Of a stretch of 64,000 nt of DNA, positions 28,734-37,402 are shown piece after piece. The first letter of the stretch is position 1. Each line of letters opens with the position of its first letter. Source of the DNA: a virus. The translations under genes and the position numbers were made by a program. The stretch is taken from positions 124,001 to 188,000 of the IMG/VR virus record IMGVR_UViG_3300047382_000771, one strand, 5' to 3'. The notes beneath the pieces are model-generated. The model saw nothing but the letters and a program-made list of their open reading frames with translations. It made no database searches and was not told the origin of the DNA.

Positions 28734-29495
28734 TTACACTGCTCCATCATCCATGTCTTGCTCTAATTTCTTAAAATCTTCTTCAGTAGTGTTTTGGCTG
28801 AAGTACCAAAAACTAACAAAAGCCATAAGTTTTTCTTTTGCTAGATCATAAATGGGATCTCCATTCTCGTCTTTTTCATAATAAGAGTCGAGCTTATCCT
28901 CGTAATCTTCACCCTGAAATAAAGGTCTATCAACACCATCGGGACCCTTACTGAAAGTTAGATTTACAAGATACCATAAAATAGTTTTGTTCTGAGCTTT
29001 TGTGTCAGCGGTATGGTTGAATACTGCTTGGTAAGTTGTTTCAAGATCCACGATAGCTCTTCTTACTTCAGCAAACTCTTCAGTAAGGCTCGTTACGGAT
29101 TCTTCATCTTCTTTGCTTTTAGACTTTTTGCTCATTAGCTTGGAAAGATTTGTTTGGATTTCTGCTAACTCAGAATAGCTCCTAACTAACTTTTGAGAAT
29201 CTTCTTCGCTGAGTAACCCCCCAGAGTCACTGTATTTTTTAGCAAGCATAGCTTTAGTGAGAATGCCTTTTTTAATGCACTTACTCATTTCTATAGAAAA
29301 TTCCATGTCGGCATCTTCCACTTGCCTCCTGGAGGGCTGGTAAATAGTCACATCATGAGATGTTGGCTTTTTCACTTTTTTTGTTTTAGTGATTTCCTCC
29401 ATTTCCCCAGTTTCTTTATTTTTAACTTTTGAAGTAGTACTTTCCTCTACTTCGCGCTCAACAGTAACCTTAAAGCTGTATATAACTTTTTTCAT
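28734..29495 (-). CDS. Hypothetical helical protein, partner of the 328-residue product
   Basis: A 253-residue protein with an N-terminal beta segment, a lysine-rich loop (about 20-45), then helices including SRRQVEDADMEFSIEMSKCI and a KSKSKEDEES linker. Acidic C-terminus. Shine-Dalgarno AAGGA lies upstream of the ATG. It is paired with the gene immediately downstream. No family is certain; a tail assembly chaperone is one option. Confidence 0.5.
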   Translation of the reverse strand: MKKVIYSFKVTVEREVEESTTSKVKNKETGEMEEITKTKKVKKPTSHDVTIYQPSRRQVEDADMEFSIEMSKCIKKGILTKAMLAKKYSDSGGLLSEEDSQKLVRSYSELAEIQTNLSKLMSKKSKSKEDEESVTSLTEEFAEVRRAIVDLETTYQAVFNHTADTKAQNKTILWYLVNLTFSKGPDGVDRPLFQGEDYEDKLDSYYEKDENGDPIYDLAKEKLMAFVSFWYFSQNTTEEDFKKLEQDMDDGAV

Positions 29496-29519
29496 TTATT
29501 ATTCCTTATACCTTGTAAT

Positions 29520-29810
29520 TTAATTATTAAATTTAAAACTTATTGTGAAGTGCTCTATATTATTATCATAATCTCTCATAACTTCGTTTCCCATATCTAA
29601 GATTTTCTTTCTTAAATATTTGAGTTTACTCTCGTCAAAATAATCTGCCTGCTCAATGATTGGGCCTAGAGCAGTTGGCATATTTGACTTAAGTTTACCA
29701 AAATGTATCTGGTGTTCTTGATGCAGATCTTCTACTAAAACAAGATAAGACTTAAATAAGTTCTTAATATTTTTCTTGTTTTTTTCTAATAATATTTTTT
29801 CCGCTTCCAT
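29520..29810 (-). CDS. Small helical protein of unknown function
   Basis: 96 residues starting MEAEKILLEKNKKN, lysine-rich and coiled-coil-like. I chose the ATG at 29810 because AAGGTG sits just upstream of it. A longer in-frame extension to 29951 would run through the divergent promoter region and into the coding sequence of the plus-strand neck gene, so it is rejected. Function not recognised. Confidence 0.55.
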   Translation of the reverse strand: MEAEKILLEKNKKNIKNLFKSYLVLVEDLHQEHQIHFGKLKSNMPTALGPIIEQADYFDESKLKYLRKKILDMGNEVMRDYDNNIEHFTISFKFNN

Positions 29811-29886
29811 ATTGCACCTTTTTCCTTGATATATTATATTAAAAGAATTACCTGTTTTTTTCAACTCGTGTGTAATAATATTTGTT

Positions 29887-30333
29887 ATGTCATATTTATC
29901 CTCCTCACAAAAGCAACTTTTTGAAAATGCTATGCAAAAAGTGCATGACACATTTGCTCGTTCAATTTTTGTCTACAAAGAGTCTCTGAAAGTTATAGTT
30001 AGCACTGATCCAAACTTTAATTATTTATATAATAATGTAAAAGGGGTTAGTCAGACTGTCCGCAAATCTCAATTTAGTGTCATCACTGCTAGAATTCATT
30101 ACATGAATAAACAAGACGAGATAAGCTTTGACGGAGAAGCTAATTCACAATTAAACTTAACTCAAAATGTCGGAGAAGTTAGAATAAAAGTTGACACAGA
30201 AGGTTATAAATATTTTAAAGACGCACAAAGAGTAGAGATAGATGGAAGAATGTTTTTTAAAGTTTCAGATGTAAGGAAACATGGTTTATTTTCTCCTAAA
30301 TATTATACATTTTATTTACAGCCAAGTGATTAA
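29887..30333 (+). CDS. Putative head-tail connector / neck protein
   Basis: A 148-residue protein, first of three plus-strand genes within the minus-strand virion cluster. The C-terminal half (DTEGYKYFKDAQRVEIDG, FFKVSDVRKHGLFSP) is a compact beta pattern that I associate with head-closure or tail-completion proteins of large phages. No Shine-Dalgarno is visible. A GTGTAATAATA motif ends seven bases before the ATG, so transcription may start at or near the codon. The gene overlaps the next by eight bases. Confidence 0.5.
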   Translation: MSYLSSSQKQLFENAMQKVHDTFARSIFVYKESLKVIVSTDPNFNYLYNNVKGVSQTVRKSQFSVITARIHYMNKQDEISFDGEANSQLNLTQNVGEVRIKVDTEGYKYFKDAQRVEIDGRMFFKVSDVRKHGLFSPKYYTFYLQPSD

Positions 30334-30970
30334 TCCAAGAATAACACTGCGCGTAGATTCTGCGGGCCTTAGAAAAGATATACTATCTAGCTTACCTAGG
30401 ATGAATAACCACAAGGTGTTAGAGAGAAATCTAAGAGACTCTTCGGGGCAATTAATTTACAAAAAAATATTAAGATATAAAAACGAAATGATTAAAGAGT
30501 TCCTGCAGCATCCTGTTACAAAAGAGATTCTTGCTGGAGCTTCCTCTGGGAATCAGAGTGGTACATTAAGCGGCTATGGAAACCTTTTTACTTTTATTGG
30601 TTTCAATAAAGGGGACAACCCGATACAGCCAATTATACAATTATTAAATCAAACTAATTACCATTTTACTAAATTCGACAACAAGGGAAGCTTTACTGTC
30701 AATATAGAAATACCTAGTGCCGACCAAATATTTAGAGCGACACCCTTGCCTTGGGCCCCTGGAATGAGCTGGGCACAAAGAATAGAAGTAGGCATGCCTG
30801 GATTTGGTCGATACATGAATAAAACTAGTGATACAAGTCGGTCTGGCTTAGGTATACAAACAAAAAACCCTATTAGAGGTGGTGGATTTAAAAACACAAG
30901 ATATATATCTGATTTAATAAACAGGTGGACGAAGAAATTTAAAACAATAGGAAGTGTAACTACGCTATAA
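30326..30970 (+). CDS. Putative neck / tail completion protein
   Basis: 214 residues from a GTG start that overlaps the preceding stop by eight bases; an ATG at 30281 would give a longer form lying deep inside the previous gene and is less likely. The protein carries LPWAPGMSWAQRIEVGMPGF near residue 155, a tryptophan/proline pattern I associate with neck or HK97 gp10-like proteins. The stop and the next start overlap (TAATG), so the three-gene block is translationally coupled. Confidence 0.5.
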   Translation: MINPRITLRVDSAGLRKDILSSLPRMNNHKVLERNLRDSSGQLIYKKILRYKNEMIKEFLQHPVTKEILAGASSGNQSGTLSGYGNLFTFIGFNKGDNPIQPIIQLLNQTNYHFTKFDNKGSFTVNIEIPSADQIFRATPLPWAPGMSWAQRIEVGMPGFGRYMNKTSDTSRSGLGIQTKNPIRGGGFKNTRYISDLINRWTKKFKTIGSVTTL

Positions 30971-31875
30971 TGAAACCTCAATTCCAACACGAAGCAACCA
31001 CAAGCTTTTCCTTATGGCTGGACAATTATTTTGTCAAAAAAGGTGAAGCTTTTTCCAACAAAACTGGAGAGCTATTCTATAAAGAAGATTTTAGAATACC
31101 TAGTTACCCTGACGATCCAGCAGGCTACATAACTTATTCAAGTGAATACAAGCAATGGGTATATAATGCAGACATGACAGACGCAGCTATTCCCGATGGA
31201 GTTTATGTCGATAGTGGTGATGGATATAAGTTTGTTAATAGAGGTGAAAATGGATTAGTTATAGATTTTGACAATGGCAGAGTTTTATTAAGTGGTGCAT
31301 ACTATGCAGGGGTTCATGATCAATTAAAGATAGAAGCAGATTTTGCGGTTAAAGATTATAATGTATATTTAGCTAGCGAAACAGAGGAAACACTCATATT
31401 AGAAAATAAATACAATACAAATAGTAGAACTATACCAGACTATGGAAAAGGCACAGGCATACCTCCTTACGAGCCAGTTGCCCCAGCCGCTTTCATTTCC
31501 ATGGAGAGTACGAACAATACTCCTTTTGCTTTGGGAGGAGAGGACTTAACAACACTTTACTTCAGGGTAGTTTTATTTGCTGAAAATTTATATCAACTTG
31601 ATGGAGCAATGTCCCTGTGCGCAGATGCATATAATCTAGGTGTCTGCAATATAGGTTACGATGATTACCCCTTAACAGAATATGGGGATGTTAAGGATGG
31701 TAATTTTTCTTACTCAGATACAGTTAAGAATTCTACAAAAGTTCCAAAAATAATGTTTATTGAAAATGTAAATTCTTCAAAGATAAGTGATAGGGTTACG
31801 AATAAATCAAACCCTGGACTGCACCTAGGCTATGTAGATTTTACTGTTGCTCAGTCTAGGTTCCCTAGGCATTAA
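30970..31875 (+). CDS. Putative neck-region structural protein
   Basis: A 301-residue protein, last of the inverted three-gene block. The N-terminus FSLWLDNYFVKKGEAF is aromatic and amphipathic; the rest is beta-rich with proline (PPYEPVAPAAF). Start codon overlaps the previous stop (TAATG). Its TAA shares bases with the TAA of the convergent fibre gene (TTAA at 31872-31875), leaving no room for a terminator between them. Function inferred from gene linkage only. Confidence 0.5.
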   Translation: MKPQFQHEATTSFSLWLDNYFVKKGEAFSNKTGELFYKEDFRIPSYPDDPAGYITYSSEYKQWVYNADMTDAAIPDGVYVDSGDGYKFVNRGENGLVIDFDNGRVLLSGAYYAGVHDQLKIEADFAVKDYNVYLASETEETLILENKYNTNSRTIPDYGKGTGIPPYEPVAPAAFISMESTNNTPFALGGEDLTTLYFRVVLFAENLYQLDGAMSLCADAYNLGVCNIGYDDYPLTEYGDVKDGNFSYSDTVKNSTKVPKIMFIENVNSSKISDRVTNKSNPGLHLGYVDFTVAQSRFPRH

Positions 31876-33509
31876 GGAGCGGACCAAGCTGTATAGTTAT
31901 CGTAATAAGAATCTAATTCGTATACAGTTCCATTAGATATTGCTGCTGCGTTTCTAACATCTACATTTTCTATAACCGCTGGACTATAAAAAGTGGCACC
32001 TGGCCACCTATTAGTTTCCTGGCTTCCGTCCTCTTTTCTTAAAGTTGTATTTGTAGCTATTGTGCAAAAACCTTCAGCATATATTGAAAAATCAACACCC
32101 AATGTTACACCAAGAGCTCTAGTGACCAAAGCGTTCTGTTGAAATGTTGAGTTTCTTTTTAAAGCTACGAAATTACTTATATTATTAACATTAGACGAAA
32201 AACAAATTCTTGATGGTAGCTCTGTATCAGGATCGTATAAACCACCTTGGTATTCTATGGTTAAAATTTTAGCAGAGTCTTCGGCTAAAAACAGATTACC
32301 CGCATAACTTAAATCATCCAGGTCTAATTCTAAACCCGATACAAAGCCACCTTTATTTGCAGGATCTCTAAGGTCGTCTGTAGGTGACCCGTCGTATATG
32401 TTTTGTATGTGTAGTCTACTACCATCTCTGACATCGAAAATTTGAGCCATGCCATGCCTGTTTCCATCACTAGCATTGTAATCTCTAATAGACCACTTGC
32501 ATTGGGCAAAATAACCATCTGTTCCCTTGGTTTGCCTGTAAGCCGCAAAGACACCAAAAGTGTATGTTTCCAATACAAAATGTATACCTCTCCAATATGT
32601 ATTGGTTGTAATCCAAAAAGGTAAAGTTGTAAATTGGTATAAATCTACTCCCGCTGGCAAAGTAGACATAACTGCACCAGTTTTGCCTTGATAGACTCCT
32701 GCTTTTTGCTGGGGCACGCGATCCCACTCTGCAGATAACGCTGGATCAGATGCTAAAGTATACCCAACACCTAGTCTTAATTTAATAACTTTTAATGAAG
32801 ACGCATTGTAATCAGAGCCATAAACATTTATTCTGTTTATAGGTAAATTCAAACTATAACCATTACCGTAAATAAATCCTTCATCCGTATCAGTTTCAAT
32901 AAAAATATTTACTGTAATAGCGGTAGACACAATCTCGTCATTTATATATTGGTATGCACCCCTTAAATTAAGAAATCTCTGAGATACAGCCCCATCAGAA
33001 CCAACCGTAAAACCTGACTTATTGTTCAGGTAGTCTGACCCTGTGTTGTTTACATATAAAGTTAATGTCTTAGATGACGCACTCTTTGCGAACGACAATT
33101 TCTTCTTTTTGTACTTTACGAGAGGGTTTAAGGTGCCTGGAGGGCTCTCGCAAAGAATTTCTGTATACGATGCATCATAACAGGTGCTAACGACCTCTAG
33201 GCCACTCCCTGGGTCTACAAGACTATCTAGGTTAGCGGATGTAATTGGTGTTGCGTCTACAATTACTTCTTGGCCATTAATAATTTCAACTTCTGAAGCG
33301 GTACTGTTGCCTAGTGGGTTGTTAGGGTCAGCTTGCTCGTTGGCTTTTTCTTTATTATATTCACCAACGAGGTCGCTAACCTTTATCCTGAAGGTTTCTT
33401 CAACGGCGGAACCGTCAGGATTAGATGCAGCTATAAAGTAATCACTTGTCTTTACAGAAGCGTCTTGTTGAAACTCCCTAAGTTCTCTGATTAATTTATA
33501 ACTACTCAT
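31872..33509 (-). CDS. Tail fibre / tailspike-like protein with beta-helix-like domain
   Basis: A 545-residue protein. Residues 1-50 carry the shared anchor motif (IRELREF, DYFIAAS, EETFRIKVSDLVGEY). From about 145 a TLYVNNTGSDYLNNKSG segment leads to AYQYINDEI and TVNIFIETDTDEG, the usual opening of parallel beta-helix (pectate-lyase-like) tailspikes. No catalytic acid pair stands out, so it may bind but not cleave polysaccharide. Coding direction matches the surrounding late genes. Confidence 0.65.
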   Translation of the reverse strand: MSSYKLIRELREFQQDASVKTSDYFIAASNPDGSAVEETFRIKVSDLVGEYNKEKANEQADPNNPLGNSTASEVEIINGQEVIVDATPITSANLDSLVDPGSGLEVVSTCYDASYTEILCESPPGTLNPLVKYKKKKLSFAKSASSKTLTLYVNNTGSDYLNNKSGFTVGSDGAVSQRFLNLRGAYQYINDEIVSTAITVNIFIETDTDEGFIYGNGYSLNLPINRINVYGSDYNASSLKVIKLRLGVGYTLASDPALSAEWDRVPQQKAGVYQGKTGAVMSTLPAGVDLYQFTTLPFWITTNTYWRGIHFVLETYTFGVFAAYRQTKGTDGYFAQCKWSIRDYNASDGNRHGMAQIFDVRDGSRLHIQNIYDGSPTDDLRDPANKGGFVSGLELDLDDLSYAGNLFLAEDSAKILTIEYQGGLYDPDTELPSRICFSSNVNNISNFVALKRNSTFQQNALVTRALGVTLGVDFSIYAEGFCTIATNTTLRKEDGSQETNRWPGATFYSPAVIENVDVRNAAAISNGTVYELDSYYDNYTAWSAP

Positions 33510-33513
33510 CTAA

Positions 33514-33879
33514 TTAACCATTCATAATCTCTATGAATTTTTTTGCAGCATCACTACTGGGAGAAAGAATTGATTCACTCTTTCTCGGCATAGGGGTTCT
33601 CCCGTTAGCTGCTACGAACTGTTTGAAAGCTTTCTTTATTTTATTTTTAAGAGAGAGCTTTGTCCCAGAAGGGAAGATACTGGCGGTTACAGCCATTGCT
33701 TGTAATTCAGATAAACTAGAGGATTCTAATTTCTTATCAAGTTCATCAGCACTAGATGTGCCGAAATGATTTTTTTCCTTAAAACCCAAAAGATCGTTGA
33801 TATCTGGTTGCTTAGTATCTTTTGCTTTTCCGTCTGAGAATTCTATTTGATTCTTTGTTTGTTTCCTTTTCCTTGGCAT
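33514..33879 (-). CDS. Small basic head-associated protein with a SAP/HeH-like helix pair
   Basis: A 121-residue, lysine-rich protein. Residues about 50-90 (SSLSELQAMAVTASIFPSG, then LKNKIKKAF) form a helix-extension-helix pattern like SAP or Rho-N-type nucleic-acid-binding motifs. Strong Shine-Dalgarno AGGAGG upstream. It lies just after the major capsid gene and its terminator and has an upstream GTGTATATT motif, so it may start its own transcript. Confidence 0.5.
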   Translation of the reverse strand: MPRKRKQTKNQIEFSDGKAKDTKQPDINDLLGFKEKNHFGTSSADELDKKLESSSLSELQAMAVTASIFPSGTKLSLKNKIKKAFKQFVAANGRTPMPRKSESILSPSSDAAKKFIEIMNG

Positions 33880-33937
33880 AATAACCTCCTTTTTCTAGAT
33901 TTGAAAGAATATACACTATTATAGTAATATTCAGAAA

Positions 33938-33960
33938 CAAAAAATCCACCCGAAGGTGGA
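33938..33960 (-). terminator. Intrinsic terminator after the major capsid gene
   Basis: On the minus strand, TCCACC-TTCG-GGTGGA forms a six-pair stem with a stable TTCG tetraloop, followed by a run of six T. It lies 30 bases beyond the major capsid stop and should end or attenuate the capsid transcript. Confidence 0.85.
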
Positions 33961-33990
33961 CTTTTTGAAGAGTCGCTTTGTATCTTAGTA

Positions 33991-35094
33991 TTACAGATCA
34001 AGGACGATTCCAGTCAAGACCCTATTATCAAGGATCATACGACCTTCTTCCATAGAACCGTAGTAACCGATCTTGGACTGACGAACACTGTATTGGTCGT
34101 CTGCAAGCAAGGACATTTCTGAACCAGACTCAGCGTCAAGAGCAATAGCACGGAATAAAGATTCACGGCTACGATCAAGACCAAGTACCAATTCATCAGA
34201 AGATCCGAATGAGAAACCATGGTTAGTGTTGATCTTTCCACCTGCTGTTTCAAGAGCTGCAAAAGCTGAGTTCAACTTTTGGCCAGCGCCGAGCTCATTG
34301 ATTTCCATGATAGAAATACCATAGAATTCAGGAACTCCTGCGTTGTTGTAGATAGCGTTACGCATATCATCTGTAGCAGCGATGTCAGTGTTAGAACCAG
34401 AATGGACAGGCTGATAGGCAAGGGCACGAAGACCTTCTACCATTTCAGGACTCATAATGAGGTCAGTCACACCTTTGATGCGGCCACCCTCAGGAGAAGA
34501 ACCAGTCCAAGCTGTGTTGATTCTTTTGGCTTTAGTAAGTAACTTATTGAAATCGTCAAGATTCAATGATTTACCAGCAGCTTTAACAAGATGGTCATCA
34601 CCATTTGTTGCGGCATCGTAAAGAGCTCCAAGGATCAAAGAAGAGGAAGTACTTTCCATCTTCAAGAGAACTTCTTGAGCGATACGTGTAAATGTTTTTC
34701 CGACTACATCCATGCGGGATTTAGCAGCATAACGCTTATCAAAGTCAACAGAACTGTCGAGGCGATAAGTGTTAAACTTCATTTCAGAAACAGTAGGAGT
34801 AACAGTATTGGTTGGTAAACCACCAGGTACTGTAGTACTGTAAACTGTTACGTAGTCAGGAGCTGAAACATCATAGTAAAGGTCAAGCGGAATACTTGGG
34901 CTATCCATTTCGTTGAACTGGAAGCTAGTAAACAAGTTACTAAGAACTGGTGCTTGATTAATGACTTTGACGAGAACTGGTCCGATGAATTCTGCTAATG
35001 CCATTTGTGCTTCGTATGCAACATCTCTGTTGCGGGATGCCATAGCTTTAACAAGTTCGACTTGTTCTTCTGTGCGCTTAAGTGTAATTTTCAT
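33991..35094 (-). CDS. Major capsid protein (HK97 fold)
   Basis: A 367-residue protein with the features of HK97-fold coat proteins. There is an N-terminal helical arm (AYEAQMALAEFIGPVLVKVI), a mid-region SSVDFDKRYAAKSR strand with a long helix (FTRIAQEVLLKME), a P-domain-like TDLIMSPEMVEGLRALAY and a C-terminal DDQYSVRQSKIGYYGSMEEG strand. It follows the protease/scaffold and decoration-like genes and is bounded by its own terminator, the usual arrangement for the most highly expressed virion gene. The Shine-Dalgarno (AGAGAGGA) is further from the ATG than usual. Confidence 0.88.
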   Translation of the reverse strand: MKITLKRTEEQVELVKAMASRNRDVAYEAQMALAEFIGPVLVKVINQAPVLSNLFTSFQFNEMDSPSIPLDLYYDVSAPDYVTVYSTTVPGGLPTNTVTPTVSEMKFNTYRLDSSVDFDKRYAAKSRMDVVGKTFTRIAQEVLLKMESTSSSLILGALYDAATNGDDHLVKAAGKSLNLDDFNKLLTKAKRINTAWTGSSPEGGRIKGVTDLIMSPEMVEGLRALAYQPVHSGSNTDIAATDDMRNAIYNNAGVPEFYGISIMEINELGAGQKLNSAFAALETAGGKINTNHGFSFGSSDELVLGLDRSRESLFRAIALDAESGSEMSLLADDQYSVRQSKIGYYGSMEEGRMILDNRVLTGIVLDL

Positions 35095-35121
35095 TGTAAT
35101 ATATTATGTCCTCTCTACGAA

Positions 35122-35787
35122 TTAAAGTTCCAACTTGATAACATAATAAGAACCATTACCAGTGGAGGGAGCTCCAGCGAAGTAATCGTCTTTACCATAC
35201 GCTTCACGATCACCAACAGCAAGACACTTGCCGATACGGTTGGTACCTGTTCCGTCGAGTTGTCCGTTAGCTCCAGCGAATACATCAGCGCCTGCTGCAG
35301 GAGCTGTTGCTGGATCTACGAATGCGGAAGCGGCCAATGTGACAAGTCCTCGTGTAAGAACGGGAACAACTTCACCTGGAAGTACAGCTTGCATTTCAAG
35401 TGCTTTTTGACGATAGTAGAGAAGTTTTTCTCCATTTTCATCGTGGGTTAAAGTCTGATTAAGAGTTACCCCCAAAATATTAGCTTCGTCTCCTGCAGGC
35501 TCAATTGTGAGTTGAGCGAAGGGATATGCGTTGCCTCCAATGTGGGGGTAGTCTGTTTTGCCGAGATAGCTGTTGTCAACATACTTGACTGGTTCCCATG
35601 GCTGGCCATTGGATCCTGTCAAGGAAGCATTCTTAACTTTAACTAAAACTCCGTTATCGTTTACGCCGTTAGCTCCGTTAAGAACTTGGTCAGCGCTGAT
35701 TGCGTCTGTAATAGTTTTGTCAAGTGCATAGAGGTTGACAACATCATGCTCGTTGTATTGCCTGAACGGTAATAATCTTAGTGCCAT
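35122..35787 (-). CDS. Putative capsid decoration / head-stabilising protein
   Basis: A 221-residue protein starting MALRLLPFRQYNEHDVVNLYAL, with a beta-rich core and an alanine/glycine-rich loop (DPATAPAAGADVFAGANG). Its position between the prohead protease and the major capsid gene is where lambda-D-like decoration proteins are encoded. Shine-Dalgarno GAGG upstream. The product family was not confirmed. Confidence 0.6.
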   Translation of the reverse strand: MALRLLPFRQYNEHDVVNLYALDKTITDAISADQVLNGANGVNDNGVLVKVKNASLTGSNGQPWEPVKYVDNSYLGKTDYPHIGGNAYPFAQLTIEPAGDEANILGVTLNQTLTHDENGEKLLYYRQKALEMQAVLPGEVVPVLTRGLVTLAASAFVDPATAPAAGADVFAGANGQLDGTGTNRIGKCLAVGDREAYGKDDYFAGAPSTGNGSYYVIKLEL

Positions 35788-35803
35788 TTTTGTTTCCTCG
35801 TGT

Positions 35804-37378
35804 TTAGTATTGAATTGTTATGCTATCTTCTGAGAAAGCTTGTAGAAATTTTTCTCGAAGCGATTTTTCTTCTTCAGTGCTGGAACCGTTGTTGTTAGCT
35901 AATGCTTCGTCTTCGACTTCTGCATTCTCAATCGCTTCTTCAACGATTTCTTCTTCGGAAGGTGTTTTTTCGGATGCTTCGCTTTGCAAAGATGCCAAGC
36001 GTTCTTGCACTCCAGCTTCGATTTTATCCTGAAGAGCTTTTTCAGTCTCTTCAAGGTGGGCTTTATTTTTATGTTTCCATAATACAGACATCTTTTCTTT
36101 AAAAGATGCGTAAGCCTCTTCGGAATCTAAAGATTGAATTTCATCAGCAAGTAAAGTACGGTCTTCGTCTTCAAGAGCGAAAAGCTCGTCAAGCTCGTTC
36201 ATGCGATCATTGAATAGATCGACGGCTTTCTTAGCTTCAACTTCCGACTTAATTGTGCCGAGTTCTTCTGATGTTTCTTGAAGTTGCTGTTTAATAGCCT
36301 CTAATTCCTGGGCTGTGGATTCAGCAACTTTTTCGAGTTCTTCCTTTTGTCCTAAGAGCTGGTCTTTTTCTGATTGCCATTTTTCACTACGCTCGATAAT
36401 AGCATCATGAAAAATTTTAGTCATGTTAGCAACAGCCTCTTCAGACAACTTCTTGGAAGATTTACTCTCCTCAAGAACATTTTTGAATTGGTCTAGAATT
36501 TCTTGTTCCATAATTTGTTTGTTGTGAATGTTATAAGATTGTACATTCCCTTTTTCTGTTTGGGAAATTTTTTGTTCAGTTTTTATTTCTATTTTATTGA
36601 ACTGAAAATCATCTTCTGAGGCAATTAAATCCTCAGGTATATCGTCATGAGCCATAGTGATACCTTCTACTGATGCAGCGGGATTGGCAGTAAAGCCTAT
36701 TCCTAGGGGGTAAATATCTCCTTTAATTAATCGGTAGACATTTTCTCCTTCTTCGGTTTTGCCTGAACCGCCGTAGCATTTAAGGCATTTTGTGAGTTTT
36801 TCTTTTTCTTCCGAACTTGTGACTATTTTTGCTTCAGATAAATTTTCGCTACCCACTGCGATGTCATATTCATTGAACCCAAGCTCCCAACTAGCGGAAA
36901 CTTTATGGTGAAACTCACTTGATTCATCGGTTGATTTTTCTATCAATTTTGCAAAATCGGGGTTAACTGATTTATATACAACAGCTGACAGTGCAATATT
37001 AAAAGGCTCATTAGATGCAAGGAGTTCTGATGACTCTGTAATCTGACTACTCTCATAAGAAGAAAGAGATGATCCAACTATATGACCAACAACTTTATCT
37101 CTTTGGTGCTCTATATTCGTAGGCTTATGCATGAAGTGATCCTTAATTGCAACTGCCGTTATCCCATTTATTCCATCTCCATTTTTATTAAATAAGTTAG
37201 CTACCGCAGCATTAAAAGCAACTCCGATTATATCTATATTTTTCTTAAAGTCTATGTCTTGAGGTATGAGGCTTTTTAGATCTTCTAAATTCGAAGCACT
37301 TGAAATAAAATCTTCTTCTACTTCTTGTGTCGAAATCTCACTAGCAAAGGACGCAATATACTTGAATGGTAAATTCAT
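35804..37378 (-). CDS. Prohead protease fused to a scaffold domain
   Basis: A 524-residue protein. Residues about 45-235 look like a prohead serine protease: NIEHQRDKVVGHI (His91) and HHKVSASWELGF (Ser161 or Ser163) supply candidate catalytic residues in the usual order. Residues about 290-460 are a long acidic coiled coil (LLGQKEELEKVAES, LEAIKQQLQETSEEL) typical of scaffold. One polypeptide thus probably assembles the prohead and then digests the scaffold. Upstream of the major capsid and downstream of the portal gene, as expected. Confidence 0.78.
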   Translation of the reverse strand: MNLPFKYIASFASEISTQEVEEDFISSASNLEDLKSLIPQDIDFKKNIDIIGVAFNAAVANLFNKNGDGINGITAVAIKDHFMHKPTNIEHQRDKVVGHIVGSSLSSYESSQITESSELLASNEPFNIALSAVVYKSVNPDFAKLIEKSTDESSEFHHKVSASWELGFNEYDIAVGSENLSEAKIVTSSEEKEKLTKCLKCYGGSGKTEEGENVYRLIKGDIYPLGIGFTANPAASVEGITMAHDDIPEDLIASEDDFQFNKIEIKTEQKISQTEKGNVQSYNIHNKQIMEQEILDQFKNVLEESKSSKKLSEEAVANMTKIFHDAIIERSEKWQSEKDQLLGQKEELEKVAESTAQELEAIKQQLQETSEELGTIKSEVEAKKAVDLFNDRMNELDELFALEDEDRTLLADEIQSLDSEEAYASFKEKMSVLWKHKNKAHLEETEKALQDKIEAGVQERLASLQSEASEKTPSEEEIVEEAIENAEVEDEALANNNGSSTEEEKSLREKFLQAFSEDSITIQY

Positions 37379-37402
37379 ACTTTAAGTAGATACACCTTTT
37401 TT

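Noticed and set aside
28725-28736. Programmed frameshift linking the 253- and 328-residue genes as tail chaperones
   Set aside because: The frames do not overlap and no slippery heptamer is seen; the second has its own GTG start.
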